Below the pieces are notes generated by a model. It was not told the origin of the DNA. It saw only the letters and a program-made list of their open reading frames with translations, and did no database searches. Position numbers and translations under genes: made by a program. This document shows positions 48,108-62,000 of a stretch of 62,000 bases of DNA, in pieces. The stretch is taken from positions 153,976,741-154,038,740 of the forward strand of contig CM043945.1 in NCBI GenBank assembly GCA_014529385.2, read 5' to 3'. How positions within the stretch are numbered: position 1 is the stretch's first letter; every line of letters starts with the position of its first letter. Origin of the DNA: Adiantum capillus-veneris (Eukaryota; Streptophyta; Polypodiopsida; Polypodiales; Pteridaceae).

Positions 48108-48138
48108 ACCTTAAAATGCACTCGCAATCATCTCTCCC

Positions 48139-48174
<36 letters not shown>
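48001..48174. repeat. Microsatellite cluster (CA)n, (TG)n, (AG)n, (CT)n
   Basis: Four simple-repeat types follow each other: CA 48001-48027, TG 48040-48056, AG 48058-48104, CT 48131-48174. Sequence between and after them (agaaagaacctta; caaatgtgttctat and then caatttattaca) is shared with 6857-7350. Confidence 0.92.
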
Positions 48175-48178
<4 letters not shown>

Positions 48179-48361
48179 AACATGCCAAATGTGTTCTATA
48201 ATCAATCAATTTATTACATTTTTTCCCCCCAACAATAGCGGCTTCGAGGCTCATACTTTTTTAGCCCACTCTTTTCTCTCACTTTCCCAAAAAAACCACC
48301 AATACTTTCTTTTAATTTTACCCTTCACCATTGTAATCTTGCAAGACGATCTCCAAGATGT

Positions 48362-48519
48362 TGACGGACGCAAAGCGGACCCCAAACCCCGACGGCCTCT
48401 AAAACGACAGGGGCCGAATGGCGCACCTCGAGCCTGCCACGGTAAAGTGAACAGGGGGCACCACCTAGATTTGAGCGGCTAGGATGCAAACCACGATGAT
48501 ATGAACACCGCAAACTTAC

Positions 48520-48588
<69 letters not shown>

Positions 48589-49517
48589 GATTTTCAAATG
48601 ATGAAAACCCTCCATGGTGTGAGGGTGAATTATTCCTGCAACATTTACAAAGTGGCATGTCGTGGTGGTAGAGAGATAGGGAGAGGAGGTGATGCAACCT
48701 ACTTGGTGCGTTCTCTAAGATGACTCAATGATTGTCAATACTTACTACCAAGAGTGTGTATACGTGTGTGCATCGACCATTGGAGTCGAGAGATGGATGT
48801 GGTTCCCTTCGCATGGTGCAATTCCCAAGGCAAACCCAACACACAAACCCCCCCTTCCCGTGATGGTGATGGTGATGCTGTCAATCCTTCCCACTACACT
48901 CTACCAAATGCTTAGCTCCTTATGAATTGCCCCCCCCCCCCGATAGTGACCTCTCAGTGCCAATTTATAGGTGTTGGTTTCTTGAATTATGGTAATCCCA
49001 GTGTGGTTAGGGTAATCTTAATCGGGGAGACAAAGCAAGTGGTGGGCCCGATGTGGTTGACCCTTGATTTGTTTTGGGAGGTTACTAAAAGATGGGAATC
49101 TCTAGGTGGGCCTTTGTGACCATCACCTAGAGCGAGGATATTTACAAAAAATGGAAATTTACAATGGCTCGGGTTAAAACTGAAAACAATGATGAAAATA
49201 ACCTATAAATTACTGGAATGGCATCGTGGTTGTGTGGTGCCGGTGAATGGTGTGTTGCCGGTGCGTCGATGTCGAGCGTACTTCTTTTCGCAGTCGACCG
49301 GGGCATGCCTTCGGCACATTTTCTCTTTTTGTTGTCGGCGGCGCATGCTTTGGATCCTTCTTCTTTATTCGTCGATGTCGTAGTGGTAACCTTTGTTTTT
49401 TTTTTCGTATTTGTGGTGCCGTTTGTATATGCGTGTGTGTGTATGTATTGGTGCATGAGGCGGATGTGTGTGTATGTATATGTATGTGTGTGCGAGAAAA
49501 CGTGCGTGGGAAGGGGC

Positions 49518-49560
<43 letters not shown>

Positions 49561-49980
49561 TTTTTTTTCCGTTGATGGCTGACGACCGACTGCTTGCTAA
49601 ACTCTGTAAGGCGGATGGGGGGGAGATGGGGTAGAGAGAGTGTGTGCGGTGTGTGCGATGTGTGTGTGTATGTGCGTGTGTGTAAGTATATGGTGTGTGT
49701 GTATTGAGCGGATGTGTGTGTACTGCGGCCTGAGCGCCCGGGTGGGGGAGAGAGAGCTTACTATTGTGGGCTCGTGTAGAGCGCCAAAGGGGGGGAGTGA
49801 TGGTGTGTGATGGTGTGTGTGTGGAGAGAGAGAGGGAGGGAGGTTCTACTCCTGCTGTCTGTGAGAAGAAGAGAGAGAGAGAGATTGTCTGTGCGGCCTG
49901 AGCGCCCGAGAGGGAGATAGAGGGAGAGCGTCGGGATGAGAGAGAGAGATTGTGAGGGAGAGGGAGGGATAGGGTGTGTG

Positions 49981-50056
<76 letters not shown>

Positions 50057-50469
50057 CCTGCACCTCCACTAGCTCATGAGAGAGAGAGACAGAGTGTGAG
50101 GGAGAGAGAGGGATGAGGGCCGCGCCTTGTGGGCCGCCGGACAAGAGAGTGAAGGAAGGGGGGGGGGGGGTTGGCAATGGAGTGGGGTAGGGGAGATGTG
50201 TGGGTGAGAGAGAGAGGGAATAGTATCTACTGTTTTGCATGGGAGCTTAAGGACGAGAGGGGGGAAGCCAGTCAATGGGTGGAACTGAGGGAATATATGA
50301 GTGGGCCAAGGGGGAGGGAGTGATGCCGAGGGGAGGGTGGGGAAGAGGGGGGAGGCATTGGGGAAAGAATATTAGCGGGCCAGGGGGGGGGGGGGGGGGT
50401 TCCATGTGGCTCACACAGAGGGAGCACGAGAGAGGGGTAGGGTGTGAGTGCTCAAAGTTTGCGCCTGGA

Positions 50470-50507
<38 letters not shown>

Positions 50508-50666
50508 AATGAGAGTGGGGGTAAATTTGGGAGAGAGGATATTAGAGAGAGGTATGTAGGGAAAATGAGAGAGAGAGGGGGTGTTATTTATCCAACGCTC
50601 GTCGGGCGGGGGGGGGGATATGTTTATTTTCTTTTTTTTTCTTTGATTTTCGAAAGTCGGCTATCA
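48362..50666 (-). repeat. 3' LTR of the Tat-like element
   Basis: Matches 57326-59889 over its length with about 90% identity by eye in the first 160 bp. Contains GA tracts (48525-48592, 49984-50054), a TA tract (49521-49555) and poly-G runs (50471-50506 is 36 nt). It is about 260 bp shorter than the other LTR. Confidence 0.9.
50471..50506. repeat. Poly-G run, 36 nt, in the 3' LTR
   Basis: Thirty-six consecutive G. In the element's sense strand it is poly-C. Comparable runs at the homologous place in the 5' LTR are at 59473-59489 and 59643-59668. Confidence 0.95.
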
Positions 50667-50684
50667 TTTGCCCTCTCCCTTTGG
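50667..50684 (-). promoter_or_regulatory. Polypurine tract
   Basis: On the minus strand aaagggagagggcaaa abuts the TGATAGCC start of the 3' LTR. Confidence 0.8.
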
Positions 50685-50699
50685 CTAGAGGCATTCATG

Positions 50700-53600
50700 C
50701 TTCTAGCCCTTCTTCTTCTTCCCCAGTTGTAGAGTTAGACGGTTCTCCCTCCTCTGGAATGTCTAGCATGAAATCTGGGTCAAACCTAAGAAAATACCTT
50801 TTCAGTCTCGATCCATTGACCCGAGTCTTGTGAATTCTCCCATCTGCTTCCATCAGCTTATAGCTGCCATTGTCATAGCGCTTCTTGATCCATTGACCCG
50901 AGTCTTGTGAATTCTCTCATCCGCTTCCATCAGCTTATAGCTACCGTTGTCATAGCCCTTTCCATCTGGGTTGAAATTTCTTATCCTTTCTAGTGTCAAA
51001 TCTGTTTTCGTATCGCAGTACTAACATGCCTTTTTCCAGTCCCTTTACTTTAAGCCCTTGAATGAAAGTGAGCCGACGTCGTTCTACCTGTGCTGCATAG
51101 TGATTGATTGCTTCTTCCCTATCTAGTTGGAGTCTCTCCAGATCCAAGATGTGGTTTCAAAGGTTTACAATTGGATGATGTGTCTGGCTAGCCAAAACGC
51201 ATAAGCTGGCTATTTGTACCTCAATGGGTAGAATTGCCTCCTTCCCATAAACTAGATGGAAAGGAGTGAAACCTAGTGATGTTTGGAACATTGTTCTGTA
51301 CGCCCAAAGAGCTGCCATGAGATGTTTATCCTAGTCCCCTATGTGGTTGTTCACCTGTTTTGTGATGATTTTGTAGATCATTCCATTTACCTTCTCTACT
51401 AGACCATTGCATTGTGGATAGTATGGTGCGGAATGCCTACGTGTGATGCCTCCCACCAAATCACCTCTGAATCATGGTCCTCTATCTGATATTATCTCAA
51501 GAGGAGTGCCAAAACGGCAAACTATATGCTCAAAAATAAACTTTGCCACCTCTTGGGCTATAATGCGGGTGGTGGCCGTTGCTTCTGCCCATCGAGTCAT
51601 GTAGTCTACACCCACTATGATGTACAGTTTACTTGATTGGGCCCTTGGTAAAGGACCGATTGCATCTATTCCCCATTTCTCAAAAGGACCATATGAAATG
51701 ATAGGGGTTTGTGGCTCGTAGGTTAACGTGCGATCACTGGCCACTTGACAAGCCTTGCATATTTTACACCAATGGTGTACATCCCTGTTCAAACTAGGCC
51801 AAAAGTATCCTGCCTGTAGAATCTTCCTACTGGTGATATCTAGAGCAAAATGACTGCGGCAGACACCGTCATGGAAACTTGAAATTACCTCTGTGATTTC
51901 ACTGGAGGTTGGCACCCGCCTGCGAATTTGATGTTTTCCCTTACAATACAAGTGGTCATCTATAAGGCGGTACCTAGTAGCCTTCCTTGCCAGCCATTGT
52001 TTTTGGCCTTTGGTGTGTCCTGCTGGACATTCTCCTGTATCTAGAAAACTGATGATATCAAGCATAGCATCACTACCTTGGAAGAGGGGTAGTTTTAATT
52101 TAATCGTCCCTACGGGAACGTCTTTTATTATTTCTTTAGCTAGCGCATCTGCCTCTTGATTTTTTTCTCTGGGAACATGGAATAGTTTCACTGCTTCAAA
52201 CATTTTTAGAAGGTCCATAACTTGGCGAAGTTGACCAAGTAAAACCTGATTTTTGCAATCCCAGGTGCCATTTATCTGCCTTATCAAAAGCAAAGCGTCG
52301 CCGAACACATTTAGGCGCTGAATTCTTTGTGAAATACATTGTTTCAACCCAAGAATTAGGGTTGCATATTCTACTTCATTGTTGGAGTGGGAGTGTAATA
52401 ACTGCCCCATGGAGAATACTCTTTCTTGCTGCTCATTGAAAATGACCGTGCTTGCTGCAGACTGATCCATCGTTCTCTTGTATGCTCCATCAAAGAAAAG
52501 AGAGTGAGCTCTCTCTAGCCTAGGACTTTCTATCGTTGGTGTTTCTTCCTTTGCTTCCGTGTTGACCTTTAGCTTCTTCTCATAATGGCGATGATAGAGG
52601 ATTCCTGCTAAACTAGCCCTGGTGGAGTTTTCTACTTGCATGGTGTAATCAAACTCTTGTAGTCTAATTAACCACTTTGAGATCGTAGATGAGACATCCA
52701 TGTGTCGCATTACATATGGGAAGACCTCCTCCATTTTCAGGATTACAAAGGGTCTAGGCAGGAGATAGGAGCGGAACTTTGTGGTAGCAAACATTAGTGC
52801 CAGAACCATGTGATCTACTTCGGTAAATCCTTTTTCTGACGGGGTCATGACCCGACTAGAGAAGTAAATAGGGTGCATGAAAGAAGTTTTGGGGTCCTTT
52901 TGCATTAGCACTACTCCGAGTGTATCACTTCCCACACTAGGGTTCACATAAAATGGCTCGTCCCACTTAGGAGGTGAAATAGTGGGAAGCTTAGCTAGGA
53001 TTTGCTTCACCTGAGTAAACTGCTGCTCGTTCTCTTCACTCCATGAGAAGACATCCCTCTGGGTGAGTTTTTTTAGGGGAAGGACCACTTGAGATAGCAG
53101 GTGAATGAACCTACTTAAGTATCTTACCTTTTGAAGGAAAGAAACGAGCTGCTTGGCGGTGGTGGGTGACGATAAAGATACCAGAGCCTCGATTCCTTTT
53201 GCTGAAATTACATGAACAAGGAGAGTGACTTTGCTCTCACCAATGGGACACTTGTCCACATTGAGTTGGCCACCCAAGGTTTGCATCCTGGTTAAGCCAT
53301 CATAGACTTTGCTTAAATGAAGGTCTCGTAAGCTATAAATGCAAGAATCATCTATGAAAACCCGTATTGATGTTCCAAAGTAGGGTTGGAAAACAAAAGT
53401 CACATAGCGTTGAAACGTGGCTAGGGCGTTAGTGAGGCCAAACGGCATTACTATGTAGGGAAAACATCCCCAAGGTGTGAGAAAGGTTGTCTTCTTCTGA
53501 TCCTCCTCCGCAATGCTAATCTGGAAGTATCCTGAGTAGCCATCGCATACTGTGTATCGTTCGTGACCTGCCACTTCATTGAGTATTTCATCTTGGAATG

Positions 53601-53835
53601 GAAGGGGGAAGTGGTCCCTCTTCGTGGTTGCATTGAGAGGTTTATAATCCACACAGACTCTCCACTTACCATTTTTTTGGTGTGACTACTACTGGGAAGA
53701 CCCATTCTGAGTCTTCGACAAGATAGATGAAACCTGCTTGTAGAAAACTTCTCACTTCTTTAAGAAATGTCTCTTGTTGGATTACTCCAAGTCTTCTGAG
53801 ATTTTGTACTACTGGTTTACTAACTTCCTTGAGCT
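50700..53835 (-). pseudogene. Pol: RT, RNase H, second RNase H (aRH), integrase
   Basis: 53652-51472 is open for 726 residues. The RT has FPLPFQDEIL, GYSGYFQI, MPFGLTNALATFQR and catalytic FIDD (residues about 100-103). RNase H includes FSWSEENEQQF and DTLGVVLMQ. A second, archaeal-type RNase H follows: LFFDGAY, SNNEVEYATLILGL, FGDALLLI and EADALAKE. The integrase zinc motif ends CKICKACQ, with GIDAIGPLP and SDRGP in the core. A stop at 51472, then more integrase (SAPYYPQCNGLVEKVNG) and a C-terminal part. The N-terminal RT continues in another frame beyond a run of seven T at 53672-53678. Confidence 0.88.
50810..50963. repeat. 77-bp tandem duplication in the pol 3' end
   Basis: 50810-50886 and 50887-50963 are near-identical (start gatccattgacccgagtc). 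77 is not a multiple of 3, so it shifts the frame of the pol C-terminus. Confidence 0.93.
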
Positions 53836-54720
53836 TTAGGTGGTTTGTACTACTGTAATTCTTGTGATCTTATCATAGCCATCAATGAACAAAGTAGTGA
53901 AGTTACCTAGCATGGAGACGTACTCCTTTCTTTCTTCATTGGTTAACTCATTTGGAAACATTTTTTGTAGCTTACCTGCATCCTCCAAGGACTGCATACC
54001 TGATGATCCCTCTTGGTTTGTCAAGGTTGTTTCAGATTGTGTTAATCTGTTTGGGTCTTTAAGAATGACTCCCATTACTTCAATGCTACTGTCACTTTCG
54101 TCGGTGGTGGTCGTATCTTCTCCTAAGGTAGACGAGTAGTCGCTGGTGGACTCGTCTTCTGAAGCCTCCAAGATCATGTTGCACTGCTTTCCAGTCCTCA
54201 TGTCGAACAATATGGAATTCCCTTTAGCATCCTTTATCTAGATCATCCCAGTGCTCCAGTCTTGTTTCGCTTCCATAGCCATAAGCCAAGGCCTCCCAAG
54301 AATGATGGGGTAGCCCTACCCTTTGTGTGGCATGACGAAGATGTATACCTCCACTTCTGTATTGAATGCTTTTACTTTGACCGCATTTACAATGCCTACG
54401 CATTTCACTCCTACATTGTTTGCCATCTTGGCTCGGCAGGGTGCTGGCCTACTTACCTCTAGACCTAGATGGTGCATCATCTTTTCACTCATGACGCATA
54501 TTTGCACGCCACCATCTATGTAGGCGTTTGAAATCTATTGCCCCTTGATGTGAGCGTCCATGGTTGGCAGGATGTCATCGAGATCCCTCCCAGAGATAGC
54601 CCCAACTATCTTGGGTCTTGATTTCCTGGTACTTACCATTTTCGTCCATTGCCTCCTCATTCTGGGTGCAAGGTGGAGTAATTGTGGCCAAGTTATATTC
54701 GGGCCCTACATTAACACATC
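53836..54720 (-). pseudogene. Protease-like domain of the Tat-like element, degraded
   Basis: On the minus strand AYIDGGVQICVMSE (D-G-G in place of D-S/T-G), KMMHHLGLE, VKVKAFNTEVEVYIFVM and ILGRPWLMAME are recognisable between about 54540 and 54260. An acidic linker (53836-54210) with many Ser, Thr, Asp and Glu then leads to the RT. Stops separate the pieces. Confidence 0.65.
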
Positions 54721-55961
54721 CTGAACTAAGTCATAGGGTTTTGCATACTCACCTAGTGAGAAGTCCACGATGTCTATCTTCCGCCACTGTTTAGATGCTT
54801 GCTTGCATGACTCGGCTTTTCCTTTCATCTTCTCTTCTCTTTGAGATGCCTCCTCGTGCTTCACACGCTTCACTCCCATAGCATCCACTTCTTCTACCTT
54901 CGCTTTTCCTTTGTGCTTCTCTCGAGCTGATTCTTCTACCTTCACCTTCCCTTTAGCCTCCAAGCTAATAACACTCACTGCTTGGTTCACAGCAGGTGGT
55001 GGGGGTAGTGTGGAATGAGAGGTTGGGGTGGTGGTTGTTGTTGTACAGGTGGTCAAAGCATTTGGACCGGTGGGATTGGTCCTGGCTGCCTAGGTGGTGG
55101 TGGTCTTGCTCTTGGCGGAGAGATCTGATTCTATCTCCCCCCTCTATTGAAATTCTGCTTCCTCACGTGTGGGTAGTAGTCCATTCCATGGCCATCTTCC
55201 TTGCAGTTGTAACAGTGGTACTATGGGTTTTGCCTTCATTGTCCCCTGGGTTTCTACCAAATGCATGCCCTTGCTGCACCAGATGCACAGATAAACTCTC
55301 TAGTTGGGTGGTGATGCGACTCAGAAGGTCTTGATGTTCTTCTGATGCCTCCTGCGGTTGGACTCATCCAACGTGTTTGGTTGGCTGTTGCAGCCACTAG
55401 GGTTGGTCGGGCCGAGCTTGTTTCCTCTGACTCGTTTTCTCTTGCTTGCATGCACAGCTTCTTGTCTTTAAGGCGGGCTGCTTTGACTGCCAACTCATAT
55501 GTTGCAGGAAACCTTCCCTTCACATTCTCTCTAAGCGGCGACCATAGACCATCAATGAAACGGTCCTTCTTTAGGAAATTAGGCGCTCCTTCACCTTCCT
55601 CCAGTGAGGCAACCCATCTCTCCCATAAGTCCACAAACTTGCACTCGTAGGTGGCATACTCCATCAGGCCTCCTTGTTTTAATTCTATCAGTAGCTCCCA
55701 TAGCTTCTCCGAGGTTGTGCCTCCACCAAACCTCTTTACAAAAGCAACCCTTAACACATCCCATGCATTCTTGGTAGCCTGGGGCAATGCATTATACCCG
55801 GACTTGGCCTCTACTTTCATCAGTACAGGAAAAATTCTAAGTCGTGAAACGTCATCATCTTTGTTGGAGACGACACAAACAATGTCAAAATCATCTAAAA
55901 AGTCGGTGGTGAGATCCTCTCCCTTCTTTCCACTGAACGTGGGGAAAGAAACGCTTGCCAT
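54706..55961 (-). pseudogene. Gag of the Tat-like element
   Basis: The ATG at 55961 opens 235 residues with a retrotransposon-gag domain: MASVSFPTFSGKKGED, YNALPQATKNAWDVLRVAFVKRF, ELKQGGLMEYATYECKF, FIDGLWSPLRENV. After a frame change a zinc-knuckle relic reads CYNCKEDGHGMDYY (last Cys is Tyr, about 55165-55215). A Lys/Glu-rich tail at 54706-55056 leads to the protease. Confidence 0.8.
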
Positions 55962-56286
55962 GGTGGTGACTCAGGAAATTACAAACCCTCTTTTTTTTTT
56001 TTTAATTAACTGTAGTGGCTCATAGTGGCTTTTTACAGGGGTGGGTGGATAGGTTAAAACGGGATAAAAATAGAGACATTAAAGGAATGATGGTAATCTA
56101 ATATGGGAAGAATGATAGGGTTCGGGGAATTGAGGATTTCACCTAGTATCACCGCACCGAATAGGTATACGATCTTCTGTTGGTAGAAGAATTTCCTATC
56201 TACATAGATATTCATATGCATATGCTGCAGGAATCTGAATGGGAATGCCGTCGGCCCGTTTTCCATCATGCACAGAGGGTGGAATA

Positions 56287-57250
56287 CTTACTTAAACTCT
56301 TACCGTGCCAGTGTTGATGAGTCGGCACATCCACAAGAGGTCGTCGCCTTTCATGGGCTCTACCTTCCCTTCGTTGCTCAGCATGTATGGGGTGATGGCG
56401 ACGTGTCTGACCACTCCCAGCCTCTTGGCTAACAGCAATTGCAGGTAGTTTCCGTAATTGGCGTGTTGTATGAATTCTACTCCATTGAGTTGCAACTTGT
56501 CCCCAGCCCACTGGGTTTCTCCCGTGGTAGAGAGCTTCTTCAGGATAAGTTGTACAGGGAGAGGAGGAAGGTCCTCCATTCGCTTCCCAAAACAGCGGGA
56601 GCAGTAGCCGAACCACTCTTCTCTAGGACATGGGAATTTCTTACCACTTCTTCTTCCGGATTGTCGAAGTGGGTTGGTAGCACTCGCATGCGTCATGCAA
56701 ATCGGTAGGCGACCTTCCGCCGCTTAGCTTCGGATGACTTCTTCCTTGACAAAGTGGGTACAACCCGGATTTCTGAGCTTGAAGCACTTGCTTGGCCAGA
56801 TGTTTCTCCCTTCGTGGTCATGTGTTTCTAGACTGAATTATCCTCTCCTTTCCTTTGGCTCGAGCAGCCCCTTTAGGCCACTTTGGAGTTATATCTTTTA
56901 CTGCAGTTTCTTAAGGGAAAAGAGGTCTCACCATTTGCTTCCCTTCCTTGATGTGAATGATTTCTTCGAGATGAATGTAGATGTAGATGACTTCAGCCCT
57001 TTCGGTGCCTTCGTTGCTGGCACTCATTGACAGTGTGCCTTGGTTGACAATAGTGATGGAACTTCACCAACCTCCCACCTGATGCTTTCAATTTATAGTT
57101 AGAACGAGCGACACAAGATGGAGAATTTACCACTTGAATGCGGACGACACTGCAACCTGGCAGTAGCACCTCAATGAAGGCGGCTAGTGCCTCTTTCATC
57201 TCCTCTTCTTCCGTCCTCCAGTTCAAAAATTCCTTCAACCTTTCATCCAT
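56287..57250 (-). pseudogene. Extra ORF remnant between PBS and gag
   Basis: Open stretches at 56993-57250 (85 residues, LKEFLNWRTEEEE) and 56292-56696 (134 residues, LPVQLILKKLSTTGETQWAG, GDDLLWMCRLI) lie upstream of gag with frame breaks between. An additional ORF at this site is known in Ogre-type Tat elements. No homologue is recognised by eye. Confidence 0.4.
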
Positions 57251-57307
57251 GATTGATAGTGGGCTTCACTTTCAGCATTGTAAACTGAAGGTTCTTAGAA
57301 AAGCCCT

Positions 57308-57323
57308 CCTCAGTGGGGCACCA
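57308..57323 (-). promoter_or_regulatory. Primer-binding site
   Basis: On the minus strand tggtgccccactgagg lies 2 nt after the CA end of the 5' LTR. TGGTGCC fits a tRNA with a 3' end GGCACCA; I cannot name the tRNA with confidence. Confidence 0.7.
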
Positions 57324-57325
57324 AA

Positions 57326-59889
<2,564 letters not shown>

Positions 59890-60405
59890 ATGTAACCACC
59901 TTGAAATTTTCTTTTGTCAATATGTTGAAGAATACACATACACTTCCATTATGAATACTCAAGAAGAATACAAACACACACATGCACACACTATACAAAG
60001 GTTACCCATACACAATTTGATCATCATCACACAAATTCTACCTTACGGCTTCATGAGTTGCATCTTTTTCTCTTGCCATGATCAAAAGCTACACCCAAAA
60101 TTGATCTTACTCTACCTATTGCCAACACATGAAACCTCCAATATGTCGCATTCATAAGAAACCGGCAACGGATTGCCGATCCCTGCACCAACAACGCCCC
60201 ACAAATCTGTGATGCTTCTACATCAACAATGTCACATTTGCAATATGACACAAGGAGCTTAGTGGTGCCTGGTGGTGGCCCTCATAACTATTCTACTCCA
60301 TTCGCAAGCATGGTAAGCAATTTATTGAGTTTATTTATCGCAAATTGTTTATTCCGGACCGTAATTTGCAGCAAACCAACGTAATCATCAACATCCCCTC
60401 TTGCA
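59890..60405. other. Non-coding flank of the Tat-like element
   Basis: Starts with the ATGT target-site copy. No motif or ORF of note. Confidence 0.55.
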
Positions 60406-60780
60406 ATGGAGTTCAATGTCAATAATTCCTTTGATTGGGCCAAATATTCACCCCTCTCTGCACTGACTCTTGAACAACAAGTATATCTACTTCAACACGA
60501 GCTAAACAAAGCGAATCAGCGCCTAGCCAAAAGCAGTGCTATCTTGGTTAACTCAATTCCACAATTTTTTGTTGGTGAATCTTTTACTAAAAATGATAAA
60601 ACTAAATGTTCCACTAATCATCTTTTTGTTCAAGCTTCACTTTGGTGGAGCATTGAGTGTTGTGCTAGCAGATCAATGAAAAACTATGTGCAAGACAATA
60701 AGGCAATCGAAGTTATTCGGAATAAAGCTGCCACCACTAGATTTTCTGGCAATCCTTATTATTTTATGGTTCATTTGTAA
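60406..60780 (+). CDS. Small ORF of unknown nature, probably TE-derived
   Basis: A 124-residue frame from the ATG at 60406: LEQQVYLLQHELNKANQRLAK looks coiled-coil, the rest is unrecognised. Its last 90 bp belongs to the repeat shared with 14590-14875, and its stop lies in it. It could be the end of a retroelement ORF that runs into an LTR. A host gene is unlikely. Confidence 0.3.
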   Translation: MEFNVNNSFDWAKYSPLSALTLEQQVYLLQHELNKANQRLAKSSAILVNSIPQFFVGESFTKNDKTKCSTNHLFVQASLWWSIECCASRSMKNYVQDNKAIEVIRNKAATTRFSGNPYYFMVHL

Positions 60781-61109
60781 GTTGAGATGTAGACAACTAT
60801 TTATTGTCATATTGAGATTTTTACAAGCCGTGTATTTATGTCCAAGTGTAAACTAATGTAACCAATTTCGAGCATGGCCTTTATCTTAAATTAAATACAT
60901 CCAAGAGGGACATGCTCACTCTAGCACACAGGGAGATTGCACTCATTTCTTGTGTCATCTATGTGTGTGTGTGTGTGTAGTAACGGCTATGGTGTTCATG
61001 TTACTCACCAAGTATGTAGATTTGCTATTTTGATGGATCTCTCTATACATCCAAGAGGGACATGCTCACTCTGGCACACAGGGAGATTGCACCCATTTCT
61101 TGTGTCATC

Positions 61110-61143
<34 letters not shown>

Positions 61144-61207
61144 TGTATAGCAACAGCTATGGTGTTCATGTTACTCACCAAGTATGTAGATTTTCTATTT
61201 TGATGGC
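60690..61207 (+). repeat. Dispersed repeat with internal tandem duplication
   Basis: 60690-60955 aligns with 14590-14875. Within it, 60896-61035 and 61047-61206 are tandem copies (aagagggacatgctcactc, GT run, ggtgttcatgttactcacc). Each copy carries a GT microsatellite of different length (60960-60978 and 61111-61145). Confidence 0.82.
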
Positions 61208-61443
61208 TTATAGTACGTTAATTTGGTATTTTGCAGGATCACCCCCCTTTTCAATTGTATAAGTAGATGTGGAGTGAGAATTTTGGCATGCCACAGGTAG
61301 GACTAGGAGGGCACGACCTTCGCAAAGGGCCATATACACTTACAATATAGGGGTCTATATATAGCTAAGATCTAGAGGGCCAGGGGCCTAAATTTAGGAC
61401 TATTGGGTGGTTATTTGCAAGTTGGTCTTCCCTTTGTCTTACA
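61208..61443 (+). repeat. Probable LTR end with TATA box
   Basis: ctatatatag (61355-61364) lies about 80 bp before a terminal ctttgtcttaca that is followed by a PBS-like site. The left boundary is unknown. Confidence 0.5.
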
Positions 61444-61444
61444 T

Positions 61445-61456
61445 TGGTATCAAAGC
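61445..61456 (+). promoter_or_regulatory. Primer-binding site, Met-tRNA type, one mismatch
   Basis: tggtatcaaagc differs by one base from the canonical plant initiator-Met site and lies 1 nt after ttaca. Confidence 0.6.
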
Positions 61457-61520
61457 TCAGGGTAGGGGAGAGCTATGGAGGAGGGGGGGAGCCTTACATC
61501 TCTTTTGCATGGTGATGCAT

Positions 61521-61521
<1 letters not shown>

Positions 61522-61600
<79 letters not shown>
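61522..61600. repeat. (TC)n microsatellite
   Basis: An uninterrupted TC tract of about 79 bp, 65 bp after the PBS. Confidence 0.96.
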
Positions 61601-61602
<2 letters not shown>

Positions 61603-62000
61603 GCTCTCCGTCTCATCTCTAGTTACCATTGTGCGGGCATGACCCCTTATTAGGATGTGTTAGACCGACAAGAAGAGTGGGAACGACTGCTTCAGGTGGA
61701 GTTAGCCTTGATGTGACCTACACAAAATAGAGCTCGCTTGCCCTTGTTGGATGCACCACAATGGCCCAAGAACATTTTGTCACTTCTCGGCATGAAATGG
61801 AGGTTTCCATCACTGGTTGTGGGCCTGTTTTGTCAGCGCGCTATCTCATTGCCTGCCGCCATGCCTACTATTTACAAAGTTTATTTTTTTTGTGGGGACC
61901 CTAAGTTGGGGCACCCTGTTAACTGAATCAATGTCACTTAACAAAAGTTGCTAAAGACCGAAGATCGAAGACGTACAAATGCACATCGAGGATGAATACA
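61601..62000. other. Window end, possible start of a retroelement leader or gag
   Basis: It would follow the PBS at 61445 as leader or gag. A short frame (61738-61926) has no recognised motif. The element runs out of the window. Confidence 0.35.

Overview
This window looks like nuclear DNA of a land plant with a large, repeat-rich genome. The signs are spliceable GT-AG genes, LTR retrotransposons with plant-type primer-binding sites (initiator-Met and Asp tRNA complements), an En/Spm-CACTA transposase, a LINE, a decayed PPR fragment, and an exceptional load of (AG)n/(CT)n microsatellites and poly-G runs. The PPR wording (ALVDMYAKCG followed by a KxxEVFxEL-type helix) and the dense dinucleotide tracts suggest a fern or another non-angiosperm, but that is inference and I cannot name the species.

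Layout. (1) 1-5.7 kb is the only apparently gene-like, well-preserved block. It holds a diverged histone H3/CENH3-like ORF (357-938). Overlapping its stop is a five-exon gene (935-3107) joining a Ulp1-type cysteine-protease domain to an FCP1/NIF-type HAD-phosphatase-like domain. A convergent two-exon gene of unknown function lies on the minus strand (3340-4758). Related GC-rich palindromes containing GGCGCGC occur on both sides (156-218 and 5267-5326). (2) 5.7-10.5 kb is non-coding and microsatellite-rich. (3) 10.5-12.6 kb is a gag-only LTR element with an internal deletion. (4) 12.6-14.4 kb is a decayed Ty1/copia-like gag with its own PBS. (5) 14.9-17.6 kb is a minus-strand LTR, its polypurine tract and an unknown accessory ORF remnant. 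(6) 17.64-36.4 kb is a decayed plus-strand Ty3/gypsy element whose 5' LTR is split by a 7-kb CACTA transposon (18.06-25.14 kb). Its long leader carries about 290-bp repeat units with a palindromic core, and gag-PR-RT-RH-IN follow, all broken. (7) 36.4-40.9 kb is a second leader of the same type followed by a coiled-coil accessory ORF with nonsense codons. (8) 40.9-42.1 kb has fragments of a zf-RVT domain and a PPR gene. (9) 43.9-47.6 kb is a nearly intact minus-strand LINE (endonuclease plus RT) with one internal TGA. (10) 48.36-59.89 kb is a structurally complete minus-strand Ty3/gypsy element with dual RNase H (Tat-like), 2.3-2.6 kb LTRs full of G/C and GA runs, a PBS, a PPT and a matching ATGT on both flanks. 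(11) 59.9-62 kb has fragments of further LTR elements.

How it fits together. The right 90% of the window is nested and abutting transposable elements: a CACTA element inside an LTR, inverted LTRs, and microsatellites sitting exactly at TE ends. The part most likely to be functional, and the most unusual, is the left block. There a histone-fold protein, a SUMO-protease-like domain and a phosphatase-like domain are co-located, and at least the last two are fused. This could be a transposon-captured or domesticated chromatin-related locus. Co-transcription, function and mobility are inference.
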